A stretch of DNA of 64,000 nucleotides, from positions 1,445,001 to 1,509,000 of the forward strand of contig JACKOH010000001.1 in the NCBI GenBank assembly GCA_024234395.1, written 5' to 3'. The notes beneath the pieces are model-generated. The model ran no database searches, was not told the DNA's origin, and saw nothing but the letters and a program-made list of their open reading frames with translations. Shown here one piece after another: positions 37,200 to 45,520 of this stretch (positions are counted from its first letter, which is position 1; each line of letters begins with the position of its first letter). Position numbers and translations under genes: made by a program. This DNA comes from Pseudomonadales bacterium. Lineage in GTDB: Bacteria > Pseudomonadota > Gammaproteobacteria > Pseudomonadales > Pseudohongiellaceae.

Positions 37200-37829
37200 C
37201 TACATCGTCAATACCGGCGCCAGGGACAATACCAGCAATAACGCCATGGTCCAGTTGAACAACCGTAACCGTTCATTGCTGTTCAACCAGCGCCTGACCT
37301 GTTGGCCCAGAACCGCCCAGGTGCTCACACAGGGCAGGTTGATCACTCCGGCAACCGCGGCAACGAGACCGACTCCGGCCAGGGTATGAGTCGGATTAAA
37401 TATACTCATGGCAGTCAGGGCCATGGCCCAGGCTTTGGGATTGACCCATTGAAACAGGACTGCCTGTATGAAACTGATCGGAGTGCCGACTCCCGACTGC
37501 ATGCCCTCGGCGTCGGGCTGTGCGGCAAGTCTGCCAAAACGTACCGGCGCCGCGGTGGCGATTTTAAACGCCAGGTAAAGCAGATAGACAACACTGACCA
37601 CCTTCAGAATCAGGTAACTGACCGGGTAAAGATCGAAAATCCCGGCCAGGCCGGCACCGACAATAACCACCATCAGCACGAAACCGACCCCCACCCCCAG
37701 CATGTGAGGGACGGTCCGCAGAAATCCGAAATTGGCTCCTGACGCCATCAGCATCAGGTTATTGGGCCCCGGGGTGATGGAGGAGACAAAGCAGAACAGT
37801 GACAGGCTGGCAATCAGTTCAGGTGTCAT
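37200..37829 (-). CDS. LysE/RhtB family amino-acid exporter
   Basis: 209 residues, about six membrane helices. The signature SSITPGPNNLMLMASGANFG near the N-terminus and FQWVNPKAWAMALTAMS mark the LysE/RhtB translocators, inner-membrane exporters of amino acids or derivatives. Substrate not predictable. Convergent with the small membrane-protein gene. Confidence 0.92.
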   Translation of the reverse strand: MTPELIASLSLFCFVSSITPGPNNLMLMASGANFGFLRTVPHMLGVGVGFVLMVVIVGAGLAGIFDLYPVSYLILKVVSVVYLLYLAFKIATAAPVRFGRLAAQPDAEGMQSGVGTPISFIQAVLFQWVNPKAWAMALTAMSIFNPTHTLAGVGLVAAVAGVINLPCVSTWAVLGQQVRRWLNSNERLRLFNWTMALLLVLSLAPVLTM

Positions 37830-38013
37830 GAGAGGAAAGGGTTACGGATGGGAACGATGAGTTAAACACTATCCTGTGTAGCGGCAGACAGACGGATTGA
37901 TAAACTGGTGTACAGCTGAAATTGAAAATTGGAAATTGGAGATAAAAGGACCTTCAGTTAATTCCCTGATCAAAGGGAAGTTCCTTATCCGGATACCGGA
38001 TCAGTCGTATTCT

Positions 38014-38439
38014 CTACAGATACTGCTTCAGCCATTGCCTGAACTGCTCCGACGGCAGCGCCCCGGACAATCTGCCGACTTCCCTTCCCTGCCGGAATAC
38101 CATCAGCGTGGGAATGCTGCGGATGCCGTAGCGGCCCGCCAGGGCCGGCTCGTCCTCGGTATTCAGTTTCCCGAACCGGGCCGCTGGTTCAACACTGGCC
38201 GCCGCGGATTCGAACACCGGTGCAAACTGTCGGCAGGGCCCACACCAGGGAGCCCAGAAATCAACTACCAGCGGCAGGTCACTGCCGGCATGAGCGCCGA
38301 AGCTGGCCGTGTCCAACACGATGGGCTTGCCGGTGAACAGTGCCTTCTTACAGGCACCGCACCTGCCTTCCCCACTGAGTCGATCTTCAGGAATGCGATT
38401 CTTGCGATGGCAATGGGGGCAGGCAATCATTACCGTCAT
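38014..38439 (-). CDS. trxC: Thioredoxin 2
   Basis: Cytoplasmic disulfide reductase with an N-terminal zinc module. Zinc ligands Cys7/Cys10 (CPHC) and Cys27/Cys30 (CGAC), then the thioredoxin fold with active site WCGPC (Cys66/Cys69) and the cis-Pro segment RSIPTLMVF. 141 residues, matching TrxC. The upstream acyltransferase frame overlaps its first 53 bp, a consequence of an element insertion (see that entry). Confidence 0.95.
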   Translation of the reverse strand: MTVMIACPHCHRKNRIPEDRLSGEGRCGACKKALFTGKPIVLDTASFGAHAGSDLPLVVDFWAPWCGPCRQFAPVFESAAASVEPAARFGKLNTEDEPALAGRYGIRSIPTLMVFRQGREVGRLSGALPSEQFRQWLKQYL

Positions 38440-39553
38440 AGCTTATTATCCTCGTCTCGCCTGGGCTGATCCAGTTATGCTGACCGGCGGCCAACTCGGC
38501 CGGGGCCTGACCGCTATTAGCCTGTCGAAACCCTCTCAGATGAGGGCAAGACAAGGCAAAACCTGGCGAAAAAGCGCAGTTTACACGGCGTAGTAAATGA
38601 GCATTTTGAGCCACATTTTTACGCCGTATTGTGCCAGCTGTGAGTTTTTCAACAGGCTGCCAGGCCCGCTGACGCTGCCAGGGAAGATACATCCCTTCCT
38701 GCAGGCCCCGCAGCCCCACCAGTAGCGGCCGCTCTACACTGACATAAAGCAGACACCCGGCCCCCACACCGACTGCCAGGCCGGACCAGTGTGGAAACCA
38801 TGCCATCGGCAACATATGGACAAGGTAGATAGAATAACTCGCCGACCCCAGAAAATGTAACAGTCGACTATCCGGCAGCTGCCTTTCCAGACCCATGAGC
38901 CCGGCCACCAGGGCGGCAGCAGGAATGCCCAGCAGCCACCAGCGAACGGTCATGGAAATCTGCTCCATCCCGCTGGCATAGACAATTCCACCGACTGCTA
39001 CCAGCAACAGAACGCTCGACCAGCGGGTCAAAAACTGGCGTGATAGGTTGGCAATGATCATGCCGAAAGCAAATTCCAATACAATGGGGTTGGTAATCAC
39101 CAGCTGCCAGATTGAGCCCAGGCTTGCCAGACCGACCAGGAGGGGGGCCGCCAGCCACCAGCGCCCGAGGCAGGCGGCAAACAGCAGGTAGAACATGACT
39201 TCATAAGCCAGCGTCCAACCGGGGCTGAGAAATGGCTCGGGAACCGGCCAGCCTCCCAGCATTGATGCCTCCGGTAACAGGAACCAGTCTCTGGTCGGGG
39301 CCGCCACTACCAGCACCGAGGCCAGCGCGCAGACGACCCAGTAAAGAGGCAGAATTCGAATTGCCCGCGCGGCAAGAAACTGTCGGGTGTCAAAGTGGGA
39401 CCGGGTGGCTTCCACCATGACAAAGCCGCTGATCACAAAGAAGATGTCGACTCCGCCGGCCAGCACCGGTGGAGCGTTGCTGATGAAAGCATGGAAGCCG
39501 GCAACTGACAGCGCGGCAATTCCCCGCAGGTAATGGATGGATCGATAAAACAT
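38387..39553 (-). CDS. Acyltransferase family 3 membrane protein with a repeat-derived C-terminus
   Basis: Reading from ATG 39553 (MFYRSIHYLRGIAALSVAGF) gives an acyltransferase-3 core: catalytic His in FHAF, GGVDIFFVISGFVM, about ten membrane helices and ASYSIYLVHML. Members usually O-acylate surface polysaccharide or other envelope substrates. The natural end is missing: after about LPWQRQRAW the frame enters the MITE-like copy at 38519-38658, which encodes TAGTIRRKNVAQNAHLLRR, and then runs through the intergenic region into trxC before stopping. The appended tail of roughly 90 residues is therefore not family sequence. May still be functional, as the helices precede the junction. Confidence 0.78.
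   Translation of the reverse strand: MFYRSIHYLRGIAALSVAGFHAFISNAPPVLAGGVDIFFVISGFVMVEATRSHFDTRQFLAARAIRILPLYWVVCALASVLVVAAPTRDWFLLPEASMLGGWPVPEPFLSPGWTLAYEVMFYLLFAACLGRWWLAAPLLVGLASLGSIWQLVITNPIVLEFAFGMIIANLSRQFLTRWSSVLLLVAVGGIVYASGMEQISMTVRWWLLGIPAAALVAGLMGLERQLPDSRLLHFLGSASYSIYLVHMLPMAWFPHWSGLAVGVGAGCLLYVSVERPLLVGLRGLQEGMYLPWQRQRAWQPVEKLTAGTIRRKNVAQNAHLLRRVNCAFSPGFALSCPHLRGFRQANSGQAPAELAAGQHNWISPGETRIISYDGNDCLPPLPSQESHS
38519..38658 (+). mobile_element. MITE-like element, copy A
   Basis: 140-bp element with imperfect terminal inverted repeats (left AGCCTGTCGAAACCCTCTCA; right end TTTTTCAACAGGCT). The core shares CAAGACAAGGCAAAA, TGGCGAAAAAGCGCAGTTTAC, TGAGCATTTTGAGCC and ACGCCGTATTGTGCCAGCTG with copies B, C and E. 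No coding capacity. Inserted at the 3' end of the acyltransferase gene. Confidence 0.85.
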
Positions 39554-39767
39554 CTGCTCAGTCAACTCAAATGAACCCAGCGGAAATGCGAGGTTGTCTG
39601 TGCGATTGTTCTTACAGATCAAATAAAGGTATCGCCAAGAATCGGGAATGTCCAGTATCCGCAGCACTGCCGGCACCGATTGGGGGAACCCGGTGTGGAA
39701 AGCCTGAGTCCCTGAAGGACAAGGTGGGGCATAACAAGAGCCGAAACACATCATAGAGCCGACTAAC

Positions 39768-39905
39768 AGCCCGTTGAAAAACTCTCAGGTGAGCGCAAGA
39801 CAGGGCAAAATCTGGCAAATAAAGCGCAGCTTACGCGCCGTAAATGAGCATTTTGAGCCGGATTTTAACGCCGCATTGTGCCAGCTGAGAGCTATTCAAA
39901 AGGCT
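39768..39905 (+). mobile_element. MITE-like element, copy B
   Basis: 138 bp, same orientation as copy A, in the divergent region between the acyltransferase and SulP genes. Ends AGCCCGTTGAAAAACTCTCA and the more degenerate GAGAGCTATTCAAAAGGCT. It occupies part of the 445-bp gap 39554-39998; the rest of that gap shows nothing I can name. Confidence 0.82.
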
Positions 39906-39998
39906 GCTGATCCGGACGGCTACTCGTGATCAACTGCTGCTTTGACTATAATCCTTGTCCCTCCCGCTTACAGCAGCCACTGACGAGACTCTTCAACC

Positions 39999-41618
39999 AT
40001 GTATTCCCGCCGCGCCTATACCCAGAACCTCTCCGGCAATCTTTTCGGCGGCCTCACTGCAGCTATCGTGGCGCTACCCCTGGCATTGGCGTTCGGAATT
40101 TCTTCCGGCGCCGGTCCGGTAGCCGGTTTGTACGGAGCTGTCTGTGTCGGCTTTTTTGCCGCTGTATTTGGCGGCACGCCCACCCAGATCTCCGGCCCGA
40201 CCGGACCCATGACCGTCGTTATGGCGGCCATGACCGCAGACTATCTGGCTGGCAATCCTGAGCAGGGACTGGCGCTGGCGTTCAGCACGGTTTTTCTCGG
40301 AGGCTGTCTGCAAGCACTGTTCGGCATGTTACGGATTGGCAAATACATCATCATGGTGCCCTACCCGGTTATTTCCGGGTTCATGACCGGGATTGGTGTC
40401 ATTATCATCCTCATGGAACTCGGCCCGTTGCTGGGTTTCCCGTCCAACAGCGATATTGCGGCTTCGGTGGCGGCGCTCCCGGCTCAGCTTGCCGGCCTGA
40501 ACGGATACGCCATTGGCGCGGGAGCTATCAGCCTGGCTGTGGTATTTCTGTGGCGAGGCAGACTGAACCGGATCCTGCCCGCTCCGCTGGTCGCGCTGAT
40601 TGCGGCAACTGTTACTTTGAGCGTGTTCTTTCCAACCGATTCCATTGCACGTATCGGCACAATTCCGTCTGCGATTCCCACCCTGCATTTGCCAGTGTTT
40701 CAGATCGACATGTTGCAATCGATGCTTACCAATGCGGTCATGCTGGCGGTTCTGGGATCCATAGATTCCCTGCTGACTTCCCTGGTTGCCGACAATATCA
40801 CCGACGATTCGCACGATTCCGATCGGGAGCTGATTGGCCAGGGAATTGGCAACGCGGTGGCCGGACTGCTGGGCGGATTGCCCGGGGCGGGTGCCACCAT
40901 GCGCACCATGGTCAATATCCGTGCCGGTGGCAGCGGCCCGCTGGGCGGAGTTGTCCACTCGTTAATTCTGCTTGCCACTCTCAGCGGGCTCGGATTCCTG
41001 TTTCAGAGCATTCCACTGGCGGCCCTGGCCGGCATTCTGATTAAAGTGGGTATCGATATTATCGACTGGCCGTTCCTGAAACAGCTGTGGAAGCTGCCTC
41101 GCTTTCCGGTAGCACTGATGCTGGTCGTTTTACTGCTGACGGTTTTTGTCGATCTGATCACGGCTGTTTTTGTCGGTGTGTTTATCAAGAACCTGGTAAC
41201 AATCAGCAAACTCTCCGATCTGCAACTGGGCTCGGTCATACTGAGCGATGGCGTGACGGATCTGGATCGACTGCCACCTGCCGAAGCCGGGGTTCTTGCC
41301 GAACATACCGGTGAAGTGCTGTTGCTGCGTATTACCGGACCACTGAGTTACGCGGTCGGTCGTGGACTGAGCAGCCGCGTCAAAGCGAAGCTGAACGATT
41401 CACGCCTGTTGGTGATCGACATTACCGCCGCCTCCATCGTGGGTATCTCTACGGCAATGGTACTCCTCGACCTGGTAAGAAAGGCCCTGGCCAGGGGCAT
41501 CGCGGTCAAATTCATTGGCGCGGACCTGAATCGACATCAGGAACTGGCTAAGCTGGGACTGACCGGGTTGATCGCCCGCGAAAACCTGATAGACAGACTT
41601 GACCAGGCCTTTGTCTAG
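39999..41618 (+). CDS. SulP family anion transporter with STAS domain
   Basis: 539 residues. SulP signature at the N-terminus (GLTAAIVALPLALAFGISSG), TPTQISGPTGPMTVV, about 10-14 membrane helices, then a C-terminal STAS domain (about residues 435-539). Secondary transporter for sulfate, bicarbonate or a related anion; substrate not predictable. The TAG stop lies within TAGCAGC, the junction with MITE-like copy C. Confidence 0.92.
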   Translation: MYSRRAYTQNLSGNLFGGLTAAIVALPLALAFGISSGAGPVAGLYGAVCVGFFAAVFGGTPTQISGPTGPMTVVMAAMTADYLAGNPEQGLALAFSTVFLGGCLQALFGMLRIGKYIIMVPYPVISGFMTGIGVIIILMELGPLLGFPSNSDIAASVAALPAQLAGLNGYAIGAGAISLAVVFLWRGRLNRILPAPLVALIAATVTLSVFFPTDSIARIGTIPSAIPTLHLPVFQIDMLQSMLTNAVMLAVLGSIDSLLTSLVADNITDDSHDSDRELIGQGIGNAVAGLLGGLPGAGATMRTMVNIRAGGSGPLGGVVHSLILLATLSGLGFLFQSIPLAALAGILIKVGIDIIDWPFLKQLWKLPRFPVALMLVVLLLTVFVDLITAVFVGVFIKNLVTISKLSDLQLGSVILSDGVTDLDRLPPAEAGVLAEHTGEVLLLRITGPLSYAVGRGLSSRVKAKLNDSRLLVIDITAASIVGISTAMVLLDLVRKALARGIAVKFIGADLNRHQELAKLGLTGLIARENLIDRLDQAFV

Positions 41619-41619
41619 C

Positions 41620-41754
41620 AGCTTTTGAAAAACCCTCAGCTGGCACAATACGGCGTTAAAATCTGGCTCAAAATGCTCATTTACGGCATGTAAACTGCGC
41701 TTTTTCGCCAGGTTTTGCCTTGTCTTGCGCCAGCTGAGAGTTTTTCAAAGAGCT
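41620..41754 (-). mobile_element. MITE-like element, copy C
   Basis: 135 bp in reverse orientation to copies A and B. Begins at the SulP stop codon (41616-41618) and contains CAGCTGGCACAATACGGCGT, TCAAAATGCTCATTTACGGC and TGCGCTTTTTCGCCAGG. Terminal repeats read AGCTTTTGAAAAACCCTCAG and CTGAGAGTTTTTCAAAGAGCT. Confidence 0.85.
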
Positions 41755-41854
41755 GCTTGGTGGCGGCCGATTGGGCCAGTGCCCGGTTCATGGTAGTCTG
41801 GCGGAACCCTGCACACTGACTGTTAAAGGCAAAAAACAGCATTCGGAGAAGACA

Positions 41855-42268
41855 TTGAAAATTACTGTTGAAACTGTCATCGCTGCGGACATCGATAGAG
41901 TCTGGCGATGCTGGAATGAACCTGATGACATAATGCGCTGGAACGCGGCTTCGGACGACTGGCACACCACGGCCAGCGAAGTCGATCTGCGTGAAGGGGG
42001 AAAATTTACCTCACGCATGGAAGCCAGGGACGGCAGCATGGGCTTCGATTTTTCCGGCACTTACACCCGGATAGTTCCCCTCCAACTGATCGAGTACGCC
42101 ATGGAGGACGGCCGCGAAGTTTCCGTGCTCTTCGAAGCCGGGGCAGGAACCGTGAAAGTGACTGAATCCTTTGATGCCGAAACGATCCATGATCCGGAAC
42201 ACCAGCGTGAAGGCTGGCAGGCCATTCTGAACAATTTCGCCAGGCACGTCGAAGCCGGTTCAGCATGA
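41855..42268 (+). CDS. SRPBCC (AHSA1/START-like) domain protein
   Basis: 137 residues. ITVETVIAADIDRVWRCWNE, then PDDIMRWNAASDDWHTT, GGKFTSRMEARDGSMGFDFS and HQREGWQAILNNFARHVE are typical of the AHSA1-like branch of the SRPBCC superfamily, small cytoplasmic ligand-binding proteins. Start is TTG 41855 with GGAG 6 nt upstream; the frame is open to 41771 but that part is not homologous. The stop overlaps the next start (ATGA), so the two genes are coupled. Confidence 0.87.
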   Translation: MKITVETVIAADIDRVWRCWNEPDDIMRWNAASDDWHTTASEVDLREGGKFTSRMEARDGSMGFDFSGTYTRIVPLQLIEYAMEDGREVSVLFEAGAGTVKVTESFDAETIHDPEHQREGWQAILNNFARHVEAGSA

Positions 42269-42885
42269 TCACCCGGATAGAGGATTACTTTTCCAGGGGT
42301 TGCGGGCGCTGTGCGCGCTTCGACACGCCAGACTGTTCCACCCGGCAATGGCACAGCGGCCTGGCGGAACTGCGACAGGTCTGCCAGCAGACCGGGTTGC
42401 TTGAAACGGTCAAATGGGGACACCCCTGCTATGTCCAGGGTAACCGTAACATTGCCATCATCGGAGCCTTCCGTGACAACTTCCGCCTCAGCTTCTTCAA
42501 TGCCGCGCTGCTCAAGGATCCGCAGGGTGTGCTGGAAAAGCAGGGGCCGCATGCCCGGCATCCGGGGATACTGCGATTTACGGCCAATCCACAGGTAGCC
42601 GAAATGGCGCCGCTGATCCGGTCCTATCTCGAGGAGGCAATCGGTTACGCAAAAGCCGGCACACTGCCGAAGAAAGAGGAAGTCACGATCGAACTGCCGG
42701 AGGAGCTGGCCGATTCCCTGGCGGCTGACCCCGAGCTTGCCGAGGCGTTTCAGAAGCTGACACCGGGGCGTCAGAAAAGCTACGCTATCAACATCGGCTC
42801 TGCCAAACAAGTGGCCACCAGAATGGCACGGATTACCAGGTTCCGGGACAAAATCCTTGCCGGTAAAGGGGCATTGGAGCGGTGA
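42265..42885 (+). CDS. YdeI/OmpD-associated, DUF1801-like protein
   Basis: 206 residues. Recognisable by LLETVKWGHPCYVQGNRNIA, GAFRDNFRLSFFNAALLKDP and the C-terminal YdeI block LPEELADSLAADPELAEAFQ..LTPGRQKSY. Cytoplasmic, function poorly defined; frequently encoded beside SRPBCC proteins as here. The N-terminus contains an unusual Cys cluster (RGCGRCARFDTPDC). Confidence 0.87.
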   Translation: MITRIEDYFSRGCGRCARFDTPDCSTRQWHSGLAELRQVCQQTGLLETVKWGHPCYVQGNRNIAIIGAFRDNFRLSFFNAALLKDPQGVLEKQGPHARHPGILRFTANPQVAEMAPLIRSYLEEAIGYAKAGTLPKKEEVTIELPEELADSLAADPELAEAFQKLTPGRQKSYAINIGSAKQVATRMARITRFRDKILAGKGALER

Positions 42886-43110
42886 ACCGGTAAATCGGCA
42901 GCTCATCCGCTAATTTGCTTTCAATTTACGGTTGCTATGATAGAGTCTGGTGCCACTGTCAGACCTGCTGGAAAGGTCCCCAACCGTCCAGCCGGATCAG
43001 ATCTGGGTTAGCGCACCAGCGAGCCAGTAGGTTAGTGAGTAAGGGGGCTGAATTAACGGCACCCATTGTGTTAGTTTTACAGGAGTCTTGTCTAACAAGA
43101 GGAAAATGCT

Positions 43111-45171
43111 ATGAAATCCCGATCTCCAACAGCGTCTCTGCGGAAGGCCAGGCAGTTGTTCCTGGTCGGCTGTCTAGGCGCTTTACTTGGCTCAGTTGCC
43201 CAAACCGGGCTGGGTCAGAACCTGGTCACCGATGATACGGTCGAGTGGTTTACCCTCGGTGGAGACTATGCTCACACCCGATATACCCCGGCCGATGAAA
43301 TAACTGCCGAGAACTTCTCGGAACTGGAAGTCGCCTGGGAGTGGGACGGTGCCAGTTTTGGCGGCTATTCGGGCCGCTCTACCCCGACCTACGTGGATGG
43401 CAAATTATTCACGGTTTCCGGTCCCCACCGAACCGTCGTGGCCATCGACCCCAAGTCCGGTGAAACCCTGTGGTCATACCGGCTGCCCAGTACGCGGCGT
43501 CTCGAATATTCGATGCGTGCCTCTTACGGTAAAGGTATCGCCTACTCCCGAATCAACGGGAAAGGCGTCGTTTACATTTCGACACCGGGCTTTTTCCTGC
43601 TGGCACTGGACGCTGAAACCGGCGCTCCGCTGGAAGGATTCGGTGAGCAGGTGCCGGTCGAAGGCTTTCCCGGAACCGGCGTTGTGGACATGCTGGCCGA
43701 CCTGGGACATCCCTACGATCCCTACGAGGGCATCCCACTGGAAACCGGATACATAACCACCTCCTCCCCACCGATCGTGATTAACGATACCATCGTGGTC
43801 GGTAATTCGGCGGAACAGGGATATCTGCAGGCACGAATCGAGAACGTGCCCGGTGATATTCTTGCCTATGACAAGGTCACCGGTGAATTCAAATGGAAAT
43901 TCAACGTGATTCCCCGCCCGGGCGAATACGGTCATGAAACCTGGGAAAACGACGCCTGGCAGTGGACCGGCGACGTGTCCTCCTGGGCACCGCTGACCGC
44001 CGACCCGGAGAACAATATTGTCTACATCCCCACCAACCCCCCGACCATCGACTACTATGGCGGTTTTCGACCGGGCGATGGATTGTTCGGAACCAGTGTC
44101 ATCGCGCTGAATTCCGAAACCGGCGAGCGAATCTGGCATTACCAGACTGTCCATCACGATGTCTGGAATTATGACAACCCGTCTCCGCCGATTCAGCTCA
44201 ACCTCAACATCCCCGGCCGGGGCGTTGTTCCGGCGGTAGCCGAGGTAACCAAGCAGGGTTTCGTCTATACCTTCGACCGGATGACCGGTGAACCGGTATG
44301 GCCGATGGTGGAACGTGAAGTCCCGCAATCGAAGGTACCCGGCGAGAAACTGTCCGCTACCCAGCCCTTCCCGACCAAGCCACCACCCTTCGAAATGCAG
44401 GGAATATCGGAGGACGATCTGATCGATTTCACTCCGGAACTGCGTCGTGAAGCTCTTGAAGTCATGGCCAGTTACAAGATGGGCCCCCTGTTCAATCCGC
44501 CTATCCACGATACCAATGAGGAAGGCAAAATCAGTGCGGCCATGTGCCCGGGCGACGGTGGCGGTGCCAATATCTATGCTCCGCCAACGGCCGATCCTAC
44601 CACCGGTTTCCTGTATGTTGCCTCTGCCAATAACTGCAGCTGGCAGCGGGTCATCCCCGGTGAGGAAGCCGATGCGCGCATTGCCGAGCCGACCGGTACC
44701 ACGTTCGCCCGCTACGCCAATGGACCAGGCGGTCGTCCACCCAGACTGGCTTCCGGCCTGCCCTATATGAAACCGCTGTACAGCAGCATTACCGCGTATA
44801 ACATGAATACCGGTGAGATCGCGTTCCGCATCCCGTCCGGTGAAACACCGGACCGAATCCGTAACAATCCGGCGCTGGAAGGTGTGGATATCGGCGACAC
44901 GGGTACCGGACGTGCACCATCCATGGTAACCACGGCAAACCTGCTGATTTATTCAGACACCGACCATGACGGCCAGACTGCGCTGCTCTACGCTATCGAC
45001 AAGCAGACTGGCGAAGAGTTGGGACGCATTGTCGTGCCGGCTCAGAGCCGCTATGGAATGAGCTCCTGGATGCATGATGGCCATCAGTACATCATCCTGC
45101 AGACCGGCGCCAAGCTCACCGCCATGGCCCTGCCTGCCGCTTCGGAAGGCCTTGGTGGCGCTGCCCACTAG
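43111..45171 (+). CDS. Exported PQQ-dependent dehydrogenase-like beta-propeller enzyme
   Basis: 686 residues with an N-terminal export signal (residues 1-35). The mature part is an eight-bladed quinoprotein propeller: WFTLGGDYAHTRYTPADEIT, AIDPKSGETLWSYRL, AYDKVTGEFKWKFN, PRPGEYGHETWENDAWQWTG, ALNSETGERIWHYQTVHHDV and YNMNTGEIAFRIPSGE. No CxxCH haem motif, so electrons would pass to a separate acceptor. Probably oxidises an alcohol or sugar in the periplasm; substrate unknown and no pqq genes are in the window. AGAGGAAA lies upstream of the ATG. BamB was considered but the length and His/Trp motifs fit quinoproteins. Confidence 0.88.
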   Translation: MKSRSPTASLRKARQLFLVGCLGALLGSVAQTGLGQNLVTDDTVEWFTLGGDYAHTRYTPADEITAENFSELEVAWEWDGASFGGYSGRSTPTYVDGKLFTVSGPHRTVVAIDPKSGETLWSYRLPSTRRLEYSMRASYGKGIAYSRINGKGVVYISTPGFFLLALDAETGAPLEGFGEQVPVEGFPGTGVVDMLADLGHPYDPYEGIPLETGYITTSSPPIVINDTIVVGNSAEQGYLQARIENVPGDILAYDKVTGEFKWKFNVIPRPGEYGHETWENDAWQWTGDVSSWAPLTADPENNIVYIPTNPPTIDYYGGFRPGDGLFGTSVIALNSETGERIWHYQTVHHDVWNYDNPSPPIQLNLNIPGRGVVPAVAEVTKQGFVYTFDRMTGEPVWPMVEREVPQSKVPGEKLSATQPFPTKPPPFEMQGISEDDLIDFTPELRREALEVMASYKMGPLFNPPIHDTNEEGKISAAMCPGDGGGANIYAPPTADPTTGFLYVASANNCSWQRVIPGEEADARIAEPTGTTFARYANGPGGRPPRLASGLPYMKPLYSSITAYNMNTGEIAFRIPSGETPDRIRNNPALEGVDIGDTGTGRAPSMVTTANLLIYSDTDHDGQTALLYAIDKQTGEELGRIVVPAQSRYGMSSWMHDGHQYIILQTGAKLTAMALPAASEGLGGAAH

Positions 45172-45179
45172 TAAGACCG

Positions 45180-45216
45180 ACATCGGAGGGGTTCCCAAAA
45201 CCCCTCCGATGTTTCT
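45180..45216 (+). terminator. Intrinsic terminator after the PQQ-type dehydrogenase
   Basis: A 14-bp perfect stem (45180-45193 with 45199-45212; ACATCGGAGGGGTT and complement) with a 5-nt loop, then TTCTCC. The T-tract is short but the stem is strong and lies 9 bp from the stop codon. The remaining gap to 45460 shows no gene. Confidence 0.75.
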
Positions 45217-45460
45217 CCGCCTTTAAATCATCTCTCACCTGCTCCCCACCTTCCCCAGCCATAACCCCGCTAGGGGATTCCGTCAGCAATACATCCTGCA
45301 ACACACCGCCCGGGGCTGAATGGTTCTGCTGGTGACTCATCGACACCTTTCTGTTTGTATTGCCAAGCATTAGTGACGACTTCCATTTTGAACTGAAGGT
45401 CATCTATCCCAACGACTTCACGGCATGTTTGCATACATTTCACACAGCTATCTGACTCGC

Positions 45461-45518
45461 AGCCTGTTGAATAACTTTCGGGGGAGCGCAAGAAAAGGCA
45501 AAATCTGGCGAAAAAAAC
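45461..45518 (+). repeat. MITE-like element fragment, copy D
   Basis: 58-bp left half only: AGCCTGTTGAATAACTTTCG then GCGCAAGAAAAGGCAAAATC and TGGCGAAAAA. It ends 2 bp before the stop codon of the cardiolipin synthase gene (45521-45523), another case of this family abutting a gene end. Confidence 0.75.
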
Positions 45519-45520
45519 GG

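Noticed and set aside
43111..45171. BamB assembly factor
   Set aside because: The propeller is far longer than BamB (about 390 residues) and carries quinoprotein His/Trp motifs; PQQ-type dehydrogenase fits better.
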